NCBI GenBank assembly: GCA_021834945.1
Contig: JAKBRA010000002.1
Coordinates: 1-46,866, forward strand
Length of the DNA stretch: 46,866 nucleotides
Reading direction: 5' to 3'
Source: Nanobdellota archaeon
Lineage (GTDB): Archaea > Nanoarchaeota > Nanoarchaeia > Parvarchaeales > Parvarchaeaceae
The translations under genes and the position numbers were made by a program. Every line of letters starts with the position of its first letter. Position 1 is the first letter of the stretch. Under the pieces are notes generated by a model. That model saw nothing but the letters and a program-made list of their open reading frames with translations, was not told the DNA's origin and ran no database searches. Shown one piece after another: positions 32,094 through 40,509 of this stretch.

Positions 32094-33824
32094 TCAATTC
32101 ACCGAAAAAGGCGGCTTCCAGTTCAGAAGTCCTGCCCTTCTCTTAGACTCGTCATATATGTATGCTGCATCTTTATCGGCAATAAACAAACCCATCTCAA
32201 GCGCCCTCCTGATGTCTGATGGTGTAAAGCGCTTTACGTTGACAAGCATTTCATATATCTCGGCCTGCTCTCCGGAAAGGCTTGCTTTGTGCCTTTCAGT
32301 GGATGAAATAGAAGAGAATGATTTTGAAATACCAGAAAAATCGTCCTTAAACGCCCTATAAATGTCCATAAAGGCATAGTCCTTTTGTGGTTTCTTCTCT
32401 TTTTTCCTCTTTTCCTCTTCTTCATCCGCTTCTTTGACGTATTTGTCCAAATCTGCTTGGATAACGCTGAGAGAACGAAAAATGGCCTGATCAACAGCGG
32501 CAAACACTGTTTTCTGTATATTTGCAATGTGCGCCTTCTTGTAAAGATAATATTCCTCGGGTGTAAAGCAATATGGGAACATGTTGAAGTATATTGTTCC
32601 TTCGTAAGGGGGCTGAATAGCTTCCTTGCTTGGCTTTTCCTTAAAGTCCATCTTCAACTTTATTGCTAATATTACCAGTGGCCCGTACTTTCTAATCCTG
32701 TCATAAATGAAGGATCTTTTATTCTCTTCGTATCCCCTCGATATGAGATTGCCGGCTATGCTTTTAGGCTCGACCTTTATGGGTATTTCCGGGCCTTTGT
32801 TTTTAAACAGCCTAACATACTCTGCATCATACTCCTTTGCATATATTGGTTTGCTCCCGACAGCTGTAACAGAAAAGCTTTCATTCTCAAATATGTCCGG
32901 CTTGCTTGCACCTTCTATGTATCTGTCTGCACTTTTAGCCGTTTTTAAGCCCATCTTTGCAAGCAGCGAAAGATAAGTTGAGCACCAATCAACATATAGG
33001 TTAAACGAACCCATCTGGCTCTTAAGGTACTGCAGAAGCATACTTTTCCTGTTTTTAAGGTCATTGCCATTTATTTCCTTCCATTTTTCATATTCAATGT
33101 ACCTGTTCTTCAGTATGTTTTTATACTGCTCATTCCTGTCAATATTCTGCACATCCTTCAGACTTTTGACTTGGTAGAAAACCGACATTATGTCAATAAA
33201 TCCTGGACCCCCTTGGCTTTGCGTCGGAGATCTTGAAAGCGCGGAAAGGCTCGCTCCTCCTTTTCTTGAATCAACATTGTCCAAAAAAACTCTCTTTAAT
33301 GCGAGTTCTGCTGCTTCCGCTTTGTCCTTATCCGTGTCTTTTAACTCATCATACAAATACAGGTTCCTTTCAAGTTCCTTAAGCTCGTATATTATGGCTA
33401 TAAGCGATTTCAAAACCGTGTTTATGTTTCCAAGAAGCTGCATTACCCTGTCTTCAAGATTCTTCCTTTTCTCAAAAACCATGTTCATCAAACTAGACAA
33501 AGAAGATGGGTCCACTGATTCTGCCGTCCTTATCGATCTGTAACCTAATGCCCCGAACATCTGCATAACAGAGTAGTACTCCGGCTGAAAATGGTATCTT
33601 TTGTATATGTCCTTTGTAAACTTGTAACCTTCGGGATTACCAACGAACCCTGGATTTGGAATCTCCTCACCAGAGGCATACCTGAAATCAATCTCCCCTC
33701 TGTAGTGAGAGTCGCTGCTAGAGGCCCTTGCTTCCAGTTCATTTATCCATTTCTGTACATAGTTAACGTCTGTTTTTGAGTCATTAAACTTCTTTGCTAT
33801 CTCGCTTATCTCCCGTATGTTCAT
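32094..33824 (-). CDS. Large helical cytosolic protein, unknown, heading the mini-pilin operon
   Basis: The 576-residue protein has no signal peptide or membrane segment and is strongly helical and charged (for example a run of Glu/Lys near residue 465). The middle contains G-G-A-S-L-S-A-L-S-R-S with a low-complexity linker. I see no ATPase, nuclease or protease motif. It begins the operon that continues with four one-helix peptides, then gins51 and the helicase. A cytoplasmic assembly or platform protein for those peptides is plausible (inference). Confidence 0.6.
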   Translation of the reverse strand: MNIREISEIAKKFNDSKTDVNYVQKWINELEARASSSDSHYRGEIDFRYASGEEIPNPGFVGNPEGYKFTKDIYKRYHFQPEYYSVMQMFGALGYRSIRTAESVDPSSLSSLMNMVFEKRKNLEDRVMQLLGNINTVLKSLIAIIYELKELERNLYLYDELKDTDKDKAEAAELALKRVFLDNVDSRKGGASLSALSRSPTQSQGGPGFIDIMSVFYQVKSLKDVQNIDRNEQYKNILKNRYIEYEKWKEINGNDLKNRKSMLLQYLKSQMGSFNLYVDWCSTYLSLLAKMGLKTAKSADRYIEGASKPDIFENESFSVTAVGSKPIYAKEYDAEYVRLFKNKGPEIPIKVEPKSIAGNLISRGYEENKRSFIYDRIRKYGPLVILAIKLKMDFKEKPSKEAIQPPYEGTIYFNMFPYCFTPEEYYLYKKAHIANIQKTVFAAVDQAIFRSLSVIQADLDKYVKEADEEEEKRKKEKKPQKDYAFMDIYRAFKDDFSGISKSFSSISSTERHKASLSGEQAEIYEMLVNVKRFTPSDIRRALEMGLFIADKDAAYIYDESKRRAGLLNWKPPFSVN

Positions 33825-33843
33825 AAATCTTATTAGATACTGC

Positions 33844-33856
33844 TAATTTAAATAAT
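33844..33856 (-). promoter_or_regulatory. TATA box for the 576-residue protein operon
   Basis: On the minus strand ATTATTTAAATTA is centred about 25 bases before the ATG at 33824. A further TTTTTATATATAA on the same strand lies about 15 bases upstream. Confidence 0.55.
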
Positions 33857-33980
33857 GTTATATATAAAAATTGCGCGTTATGAAGAAAACATGCTATTTT
33901 ATGCCAAAAAACTGATAAACTGGAAAAATTAGCAAAGACTTATAAATAATCAGAGTCATAATCACATAAATGGAGGTACT

Positions 33981-35066
33981 ATGCATCAAACAGAGAACAT
34001 AAATCCGATAGAAGCAACTTTAAACAAGCTTTTTTCGACAATAGACGCACTTTCGTCTAAAATAGACGAACTTAATGAAAGAGTAGATTACATGGGCTCA
34101 TTTATAGGTCTTGAGATCGGTGAAGGCGAAAACGCAGAGTCGGTTGAGCCTCCGGGACAGCTTGCAGGTTTATCCTTTGATGTCTTAAATAAGGTCCTTC
34201 CCTCTAAAGACGCAAACTCCATAAGGGCATATTTTTTAAGAGTTTTGAGCCTTTTCAGAAGGTACATAAAATCAATTGTAATATTTGGCAGCTCAAAAAC
34301 AAAAACAGGTATGACAAGCACTTCTGATATAGATGTTGCATTCATAGTAGATGATACTGATATACAAAAATTCACACTTGAACAACTAAGAGACCGGTTA
34401 TTCGCAAAGATGGCTGAAATAGCAAGGGATTTTTCAGATAAGATACATGCACAAGCATACCCTCTTTCTGAATTCTGGGGTTCAATAATAAAACCAAATC
34501 CTGTTATACTTACCTTGTTAAGAGACGGCGTAGCGGTCTATGACACTGGTTTCTTTGTTCCAATACAGATGCTGTACAAAACAGGAAACATAATACCTAC
34601 AATAGAATCAATAAACGCCAACGTGGAAAATGCGGAGGGGCTAATAATGCTTGCAGAAAATGTATTAACTACAAAGCTAAGTTTGGATCTTTACAATTCT
34701 GTAGTTGCGGCTGGCCAGGCTTTATTGATGGAATATGGGTATCTGCCACCTGTTCCAAAACAGGTTGCTAAGGAATTGGAAGACATAGCAGTAGAGAAGG
34801 AAAAAGTGCTTACGCATGAAGATGTAGAAAAGGTCGATGAGGTAGTAAAATGGTTCAAGAAAATAGACCATGGGGAAGTCAAGGAAATCACTGGTGAGGA
34901 ATTCGACAAAAAGCTAAAAGATAGCAAATACATTGTAGAGAAAATAACCTCTATAATAGAAAAGCTCAGGGAAAAGAAAGGGGAGACAAAACCAGTGATA
35001 GACAAAGATTTATTAAAGCAAACTGATAAGGAAATAAAGGACAAATATCTACAAAAGGAGGAGTGA
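33981..35066 (+). CDS. Nucleotidyltransferase (MNT-like) with HEPN-like helical region
   Basis: The 361-residue protein has a coiled-coil N terminus (about 10-40), then a nucleotidyltransferase core: V-I-F-G-S-S-K-T with G103-S104, and T-S-D116-I-D118-V-A-F, the catalytic acids. From about 215 a helical bundle (A-E-G-L-I-M-L-A-E-N-V-L) resembles HEPN-like partners. In MNT-HEPN pairs the two are separate toxin-antitoxin proteins; here they appear fused. A Shine-Dalgarno GGAGGT at 33972-33977 sits only three bases before the ATG. The next gene is rpl35ae, two bases on, so a translation-linked role is possible. Confidence 0.65.
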   Translation: MHQTENINPIEATLNKLFSTIDALSSKIDELNERVDYMGSFIGLEIGEGENAESVEPPGQLAGLSFDVLNKVLPSKDANSIRAYFLRVLSLFRRYIKSIVIFGSSKTKTGMTSTSDIDVAFIVDDTDIQKFTLEQLRDRLFAKMAEIARDFSDKIHAQAYPLSEFWGSIIKPNPVILTLLRDGVAVYDTGFFVPIQMLYKTGNIIPTIESINANVENAEGLIMLAENVLTTKLSLDLYNSVVAAGQALLMEYGYLPPVPKQVAKELEDIAVEKEKVLTHEDVEKVDEVVKWFKKIDHGEVKEITGEEFDKKLKDSKYIVEKITSIIEKLREKKGETKPVIDKDLLKQTDKEIKDKYLQKEE

Positions 35067-35067
35067 T

Positions 35068-35319
35068 ATGGCAAAACTTTTATCATACAGAAGGGGAAGA
35101 AAGACGCAAAAAGTAAACCAAGCAATAGCAAGCATAGACAAAGTAAACAGCAGAGAAGAAGCAAAAAAATTCATAGGAAAAAAGGTTGAGATTGCGTTCT
35201 CCAAGTCATCAATAAAAGGCGTCATAGTTAAAGCTCATGGTGGAAGAGGAAAAGTTGTAATAAGATTCAGGAGAGGCCTTCCGGGCCAAGCAATGAATCA
35301 GGAGATAAAGCTTTCTTAG
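35068..35319 (+). CDS. rpl35ae: 50S ribosomal protein L35Ae
   Basis: The 83-residue basic protein starts M-A-K-L-L-S-Y-R-R-G-R-K-T and contains K-F-I-G-K-K-V-E-I-A-F and K-A-H-G-G-R-G-K-V-V-I-R-F, ending R-R-G-L-P-G-Q-A-M, the L35Ae pattern. It belongs to the large ribosomal subunit. A strong Shine-Dalgarno (AGGAGGAGTG) just before the ATG and the two-base gap show it is read from the same transcript as the nucleotidyltransferase. Confidence 0.9.
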   Translation: MAKLLSYRRGRKTQKVNQAIASIDKVNSREEAKKFIGKKVEIAFSKSSIKGVIVKAHGGRGKVVIRFRRGLPGQAMNQEIKLS

Positions 35320-35320
35320 T

Positions 35321-36391
35321 TTATTTCAAATCCACAGCATCTAAAAGATCTTGGAAGCTGCCAGTTATCCTAAAGCCTTTCGGTGATAACACTGTTCTGT
35401 CTTTGAACTTTGATATTGGCAATTCAGGTTGTTTCAAAAATGAAGAAATCTGACTTGTAGTGTAGTAAGAGAAAACATCTAATTCATTTGAAACCGCCGT
35501 AAGGTAGTCTGACAATTTTACAAGGGAATCTGCTGACAAGCCAATTTTGTTTTCTTTTATCACGGAAAGCATAACATTTACATGTCTTTTACTGTATAAA
35601 GGCCCAAGCCACAGCTTCCCTATCTTGTGCATTTTAGAACCGCAGTATCTACATCTAACCCCATAATTAATCTGCCTTGCAGGGCACTTGCTGCATTGAT
35701 ATGCATAACCAACACTGGCTTTCATTTTAGAAGTCGTTGACATAAAGTAGACTCTTATGAAGTTACCTTCAAAATTGAAAAGCAGCGGAAGAAGAGTAAT
35801 GGAGTGCTTTGCAGCGGTTTCAAAAACCTTCTTTATAAGTATTCGTATTCCAATTTCATTGCTGTATGCTGTCTTAAGCGAAACTGAGTTATATTTACGC
35901 TGGCATGCCTTTTGTGCACTGCCCATAAGCGCTGCTGTATCAGTTGCGCTCACAGCCAGTATGCCCCCCTTCTTAAGCAATTCCAAAGCAGAATCAAGAT
36001 AAAAAACTGGAGAGCCGAATGGATCTATGTCTATGTAATCGTATTTTTTGCTTGTTTTGAATGATACTGAATCGAAGCTTGTTACAATCTTATCAATTCC
36101 AAAAAGTTTCTTCTTGTTTATTTGTAAGTTCCGTTCTATGATTTCCTTGGATTTTATGTCATTGAAGTTAAATGAAGAAAACTTTCCTGTTTCAATGCAT
36201 AACCTTAAACCCCTAATGCCACTGCCTGAAAAAAGTTCCAAACCTGCAGAATTTTCATGCATTAAAGAGGAAACTAGGAGAACATTAAGGTCCCTATCGA
36301 ACTTCCTTTTAGGGTTAAAAAACACTTCTGCTTTTTTAAGTTGTTTGTCTTCTGCAAAAAACCCAACTTTGCCCTCTTTAAAAAAATCCAT
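35321..36391 (-). CDS. trm1: tRNA (guanine26-N2)-dimethyltransferase Trm1
   Basis: The 356-residue protein has the SAM-binding motif L-E-L-F-S-G-S-G-I-R-G, the catalytic D-I-D-P-F-G-S-P, and V-S-A-T-D-T-A-A-L. Near residue 235 C-S-K-C-P...C-R-Y-C-G is the zinc site of the C-terminal domain. Trm1 methylates G26 of most archaeal tRNAs to dimethylguanosine. It converges with rpl35ae (one base apart). Confidence 0.9.
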   Translation of the reverse strand: MDFFKEGKVGFFAEDKQLKKAEVFFNPKRKFDRDLNVLLVSSLMHENSAGLELFSGSGIRGLRLCIETGKFSSFNFNDIKSKEIIERNLQINKKKLFGIDKIVTSFDSVSFKTSKKYDYIDIDPFGSPVFYLDSALELLKKGGILAVSATDTAALMGSAQKACQRKYNSVSLKTAYSNEIGIRILIKKVFETAAKHSITLLPLLFNFEGNFIRVYFMSTTSKMKASVGYAYQCSKCPARQINYGVRCRYCGSKMHKIGKLWLGPLYSKRHVNVMLSVIKENKIGLSADSLVKLSDYLTAVSNELDVFSYYTTSQISSFLKQPELPISKFKDRTVLSPKGFRITGSFQDLLDAVDLK

Positions 36392-36441
36392 ACTAATAAA
36401 AAGGGGTGCAAATGCTTAATAAGGTTTTTAGTTATAAAGGA

Positions 36442-37365
36442 TTAATCATCTATCTTGAACCTTTCCTTAAGGTTTAAGACCCTGTAAAGCTCTTTGTACC
36501 TATTTCTTATCGTGACTTCGGTGATACCAGCAGCCTTCGCAGCGTCCCTCTGTGTCTTCTTTTCCTTGTTTATTAGAGTCGCAACATAAAGCACTGCCGC
36601 TGCTATGCCCATTGGACCCTTCCCGCTAGTAAGCCCTTTATCCTCTGCTTCTTTAAGCAGTTTTACTGCGTCTGAAACAGTTTTATTCGAAACTCCCAAT
36701 TCAGAAGCGAATTTGTAGATGTAATCACTTGGCGATGTTGGAAGTATTTTAATTCCAAGTTCTCTGCAAAGCAGTCTATAGGCCTTTCCAACCTCTTTTC
36801 TTTCGACTTCAAATGTATCTGAGATTTCATCCAATGTTATAGGTCTATTGTGTTTCCTTGCAGCAGCGTAAAGTGCTCCTGCAATGACACTTTCCATTGA
36901 CCTGCCCCTTACCAATCTTCTTGTTATAGCTTCTCTGTACATCTTTGCAGCTTCTTCTTGGATTATATTTGAAACATGTAAACGATTGCTTGCGTGCCTT
37001 AATTCTGTAAGTGCAAACTTTAAATTCCTCTCATATGCAGTTGAGATTCTGGGCTGCCACTTTCTTAATTTATAGAAAGTTCTCCTATTTGCATTAGAAA
37101 GTTTTATAGACTCACTTGCCTTTCCTATAACAGTGCTTGTACCTTTATCATATTTTGCATAACTTAATGGAGAACCCATTCTTCCCTTTCCTTCATCTCT
37201 TTCGTCTTCAAAAGAACGCCATTCCCTTCCGTAATCTATCGTATCGCTCTCTATTACATATCCACAGTTCTGACAGACTAACTCACCAGTAGTCTTGTCA
37301 TATATAACTGCATCACTTCCACAGGAAGGACATTTAATATTATACTTGCTTGTAACCACTTTCAT
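36442..37365 (-). CDS. tfb: Transcription initiation factor IIB (TFB)
   Basis: The 307-residue protein has an N-terminal zinc ribbon (C12-x2-C15, C31-x2-C34), the B-finger/linker stretch (W-R-S-F-E-D-E-R), and two cyclin-like repeats that bind TBP-DNA and the BRE. K-A-A-G-I-T-E-V-T-I-R-N-R-Y in the second repeat is the helix-turn-helix contacting the BRE. It is the only TFB in the window and appears intact. The inverted repeat at 37383-37396 lies in its promoter. Confidence 0.95.
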   Translation of the reverse strand: MKVVTSKYNIKCPSCGSDAVIYDKTTGELVCQNCGYVIESDTIDYGREWRSFEDERDEGKGRMGSPLSYAKYDKGTSTVIGKASESIKLSNANRRTFYKLRKWQPRISTAYERNLKFALTELRHASNRLHVSNIIQEEAAKMYREAITRRLVRGRSMESVIAGALYAAARKHNRPITLDEISDTFEVERKEVGKAYRLLCRELGIKILPTSPSDYIYKFASELGVSNKTVSDAVKLLKEAEDKGLTSGKGPMGIAAAVLYVATLINKEKKTQRDAAKAAGITEVTIRNRYKELYRVLNLKERFKIDD

Positions 37366-37382
37366 AAGATTTATATAGTAAG

Positions 37383-37396
37383 ATACTAACTAGTAT
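37383..37396. promoter_or_regulatory. Inverted repeat in the tfb promoter region
   Basis: ATACTA and TAGTAT are separated by two bases, next to a minus-strand TATA-like CTTTAAATAC centred about 32 bases before the tfb ATG. A regulator site or autoregulation is possible; the repeat is short. Confidence 0.4.
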
Positions 37397-37443
37397 TTAA
37401 AGCTTTCGCTTTACAGTAATTTACCAATAAAATTTGTTTAGAA

Positions 37444-37680
37444 TCACTCATGAACAATATTCTTCGGAGCCTTTACTTTGAATAGGTATGCTATAATACT
37501 TGTAATCCCTGCAATCAGTAAGCCAATACCTACCCCCTTAAAATATAATCTATTCATGAAATATGAAAATAAGATAAATATCGCGCTTAAAACTAATTCA
37601 AAAATGATAAGCACCATATCAAGTCGTTTCAAAAGCCTAATTCTCCATTCTGGCCAGATAATGTTTTTCCGGTTTAGCAT
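37444..37680 (-). CDS. Small membrane protein (two helices)
   Basis: The 78-residue protein has two membrane helices (about 21-43 and 48-68), with a basic N terminus (W-R-I-R-L-L-K-R-L) and a Lys-rich tail. I do not recognise it. It lies between tfb and a pilin gene, on the same strand as both, with AT-rich spacers on each side. Confidence 0.5.
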   Translation of the reverse strand: MLNRKNIIWPEWRIRLLKRLDMVLIIFELVLSAIFILFSYFMNRLYFKGVGIGLLIAGITSIIAYLFKVKAPKNIVHE

Positions 37681-37786
37681 ATTTTTATATTATTTACGTA
37701 CTAACTTTTTGTCTTATTAAGCTTTTTGATGGAGCAATGCACTTATACAAGGATTCTAAAAAATACAACAGAAAAGACCTTGCGGA

Positions 37787-38482
37787 TCAGGGAACATTTA
37801 TACACGTAGATGAATAATCGCCCGAATTATTTGGGTAAATCTCCACAATATAACGATTCGGTGCACTTGACGGCAGAGTAACGGTTCCGGAAGCATAACC
37901 TATGTCAGTAGTAGAAGTTGAACCAGTAACACTAGTTATATATTGTTCTCCTGCAGAAAAAACAGTTAGATTAAAAGATGAGCTTTTTAAGCCACCGGAA
38001 TAATTATAAAAACGCAACTTATAAAAAAGAGTGTTTGAGGACATGGCATAGGATTGCTGAATATATGCTACTGAAAAATCAAGACCTATTATAGCACTGC
38101 CATTTTCACCCTTTACAAATGCATCAAAAGTTCCTCCGGATAAAGGAAGCATTCCTGATACATTTTCCGCAGGTTTTGACACGCCGAGTTCGGTAGTAGT
38201 CTGCAGCTTTATTATGTCACCGCAAAAGAAGGAATATTGTGGCTGAAGCAAAGAAACGGTAACTGGAAATGTCTGCATGGACCCTGGGCCCTGTGAAGCC
38301 ACGTAATTAACTTCATTTGCAAGATTGTTTGCAGTGGTTGTTATCTGGCTAGCCGAGGAACTCAAAGCAAATGAGCCATAAAAAAGCATAACATATACTA
38401 CAAACGCGGCGATAATGCTTATACCGATGCCTATTACTATTACGTATTCTGTTGAATACTGGCCTTTTCTAAGATTGGACAT
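37787..38482 (-). CDS. Class III signal-peptide pilin-like protein
   Basis: The 231-residue protein begins M-S-N-L-R-K-G-Q-Y-S-T-E-Y-V-I-V-I-G, with K-G-Q-Y-S-T-E-Y as prepilin site, and a helix to about residue 38. The mature domain is Ser/Thr-rich with Cys at F-F-C-G and near the end (S-T-C-I-N-V-P). It is divergent from the glycosyltransferase at 38520 with only 37 bases between starts. Confidence 0.75.
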   Translation of the reverse strand: MSNLRKGQYSTEYVIVIGIGISIIAAFVVYVMLFYGSFALSSSASQITTTANNLANEVNYVASQGPGSMQTFPVTVSLLQPQYSFFCGDIIKLQTTTELGVSKPAENVSGMLPLSGGTFDAFVKGENGSAIIGLDFSVAYIQQSYAMSSNTLFYKLRFYNYSGGLKSSSFNLTVFSAGEQYITSVTGSTSTTDIGYASGTVTLPSSAPNRYIVEIYPNNSGDYSSTCINVP

Positions 38483-38519
38483 AAATATTAATATTGGTCA
38501 TTTAAGTATTAAATATTGA

Positions 38520-39665
38520 ATGGTATCCAACAACAAAATAAAAATAGCAATATTCATCCCCTGGATAAAAAGCAAAGGGGGAGTTGAAAGAGCTATCCTA
38601 AGGATTGCAGGGGACAAAAATTATCAAACGACTATTTTCACTTTTTTTTATGACTCTGAAAACACTTTTGACGATTTCAAAAAATACAACGTTAAAGTTA
38701 TCGGAGATTCAAAACCTAATGGATTTATTGGAAGAGGGGTTGGCCTTTTCAAATCAATCATTTCAACGAAAATACCAAATCTGGATGGGTATGATATATT
38801 TCTCATTTCAACGGCAGGAATTGCAGAACTTATAACTTTCCGGAACAAGCACAAAAACACCGTAGCACTTTGCCACACCCCCTTGAGGGTTGCGCATACT
38901 ATGTATGATTATTACAAGAATGAAAGCATTAAAAACAGGTTGATTCTGCCTTTTGCTGTGTCCATTTACAAAATGCTTGAAAAATCGGCTTGGAGAAGAA
39001 TAGACTATGCAATGGTATTCAGCAATGAAGTAAAGGAAAGGCTGATAAATTACGGACTAATGGATCAGGAAAAGATATTTAATCTTGGGCCCCAAGCAAA
39101 CTACCCAAAGATAAACAAAAAGGCAAAAACTGAGAAGATAATCTTCTATCCGAGTAGATTCATAAAGTACAAAAGACAAGAACTTGCTATAAAATCATTT
39201 AACCTGTCGGAAATGCCTAGTAAAGGCTTTAAGCTTGTTTTAGGAGGGTTTGTTGAAGACAGAGTTTATTTCGAAAGCTTAAAGAAATTTGAAGGAAAAA
39301 ATATAACAATAATTGAAAATCTATCGGAAAAGGAACTCTCTAACCTTTACAAAAAATGCTACGTCACTTTATTCCTAGCAATAAATGAAGACACGGGTTT
39401 TACTCCTCTGGAATCACTTTCATACGGAAAGCCAGTTATATCAGTAAACGAGGGCGGACCTAAGGAATTTATAAAAAACGAACAAAACGGTCTGCTTGTA
39501 AATGCGGATGAAAGAAGTATAGCCGACGCGCTTAACAGAGTACTGGATAAAAAGCTGTACACAAAATTGAGGAAAGGAGCAGAGAACTCCACAAGATACG
39601 ATGAAAAAAGATTTATGAAAAACTTGGAAGAAGCAGTGTCTTTGATCCTAGAAAAAAGTTTATAA
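38520..39665 (+). CDS. Family 4 (GT-B) glycosyltransferase
   Basis: The 381-residue protein has a GT-B layout: I-F-I-P-W-I-K-S-K-G-G-V-E-R-A near the N terminus (Gly-rich loop for the acceptor) and T-G-F-T-P-L-E-S-L-S-Y-G-K-P-V-I in the C-terminal half, where the E-x7-E-type donor motif lies. It adds a sugar from a nucleotide donor to a lipid or glycan. The following sugar nucleotidyltransferase gene (22 bases on) may supply the donor. No membrane segment is evident. Confidence 0.85.
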   Translation: MVSNNKIKIAIFIPWIKSKGGVERAILRIAGDKNYQTTIFTFFYDSENTFDDFKKYNVKVIGDSKPNGFIGRGVGLFKSIISTKIPNLDGYDIFLISTAGIAELITFRNKHKNTVALCHTPLRVAHTMYDYYKNESIKNRLILPFAVSIYKMLEKSAWRRIDYAMVFSNEVKERLINYGLMDQEKIFNLGPQANYPKINKKAKTEKIIFYPSRFIKYKRQELAIKSFNLSEMPSKGFKLVLGGFVEDRVYFESLKKFEGKNITIIENLSEKELSNLYKKCYVTLFLAINEDTGFTPLESLSYGKPVISVNEGGPKEFIKNEQNGLLVNADERSIADALNRVLDKKLYTKLRKGAENSTRYDEKRFMKNLEEAVSLILEKSL

Positions 39666-39668
39666 ATA
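39657..39668 (+). promoter_or_regulatory. TATA box overlapping the GT4 stop
   Basis: AGTTTATAAATA is centred about 25 bases before the ATG at 39688. It overlaps the end of the glycosyltransferase gene, so the RHH-nucleotidyltransferase can be made from its own leaderless transcript. Confidence 0.5.
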
Positions 39669-39687
39669 ATACAAAGTAATACTTCAT

Positions 39688-40509
39688 ATGAAGAAAAGGA
39701 TAACAATAACTATAAATGAGAAAACGCTTGAAAAGATAGACAAAACCATAGATGGAATAAATATACCTAACAGATCCATAGCAATAGAACGGTTAATAAA
39801 GGAGCATTTTGAACCAAACAAAAACAAGATAGCTTTGATTCTGGCAGGAGGTTCCGGTACCAGATTAAGGCCGCTTACATATGAAATACCAAAACCAATG
39901 ATGCCTGTTAATGGAAGGCCCATACTTGAACACATAATGGAGCAGCTTAAAAAAGCGGAGTTTATAGACATAATAATATCTATAGGTTATCTGGGCAGCA
40001 AGATCAAAGAGTACTTTGGAGATGGAAGCAAATTCGGCGTAAGGATAAGGTATTCGGAGGAAACTACTCCAATGGGCACGGGTGGTGCAATAAAAAAGAA
40101 TCAAAACATTTTCCATGATGATTTCATTGTTCTGAACGGTGATAACCTGTTTGATTTTGATTTAAATAAGATATATGAATTCCATAAGAAAGAGAAAGCG
40201 ATGGCAACTATTGCATTGGTTCCACAGGATGATGTTTCCCAATTTGGAGTAGTTGAAATGGAAGGAAACAAAATAGTAAAATTTATAGAAAAGCCAAAAA
40301 CTGAGCAAGTATCCCACCTTGTAAACGCGGGAATCTATGTCATCAACCCTGCATTTCTAAGCTTTATACCGCAGGGTGAATCGAATATATCAAAAATATT
40401 CGAGCAGGTAGCCGAGAAAAAGATAATTGATGGCTTTATCTATGCAGGAAAATGGTTACCATGCGACAGCATGGACCTGTATGACAAAGCAATTAAAAAT
40501 TGGCCTTAA
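39688..40509 (+). CDS. Sugar-phosphate nucleotidyltransferase with N-terminal ribbon-helix-helix domain
   Basis: The 273-residue protein joins two domains. Residues 1-42 form a ribbon-helix-helix (M-K-K-R-I-T-I-T-I as beta strand, then helices E-K-T-L-E-K-I-D and N-R-S-I-A-I-E-R-L-I). The rest is a nucleotidyltransferase with G-G-S-G-T-R-L-R-P-L at 54-63, I-P-K-P-M-M-P-V, and V-L-N-G-D-N (metal site), like glucose/mannose-1-phosphate transferases. The RHH domain may bind DNA or only dimerise the enzyme. It converges with aIF5B (4-base overlap). Confidence 0.85.
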   Translation: MKKRITITINEKTLEKIDKTIDGINIPNRSIAIERLIKEHFEPNKNKIALILAGGSGTRLRPLTYEIPKPMMPVNGRPILEHIMEQLKKAEFIDIIISIGYLGSKIKEYFGDGSKFGVRIRYSEETTPMGTGGAIKKNQNIFHDDFIVLNGDNLFDFDLNKIYEFHKKEKAMATIALVPQDDVSQFGVVEMEGNKIVKFIEKPKTEQVSHLVNAGIYVINPAFLSFIPQGESNISKIFEQVAEKKIIDGFIYAGKWLPCDSMDLYDKAIKNWP

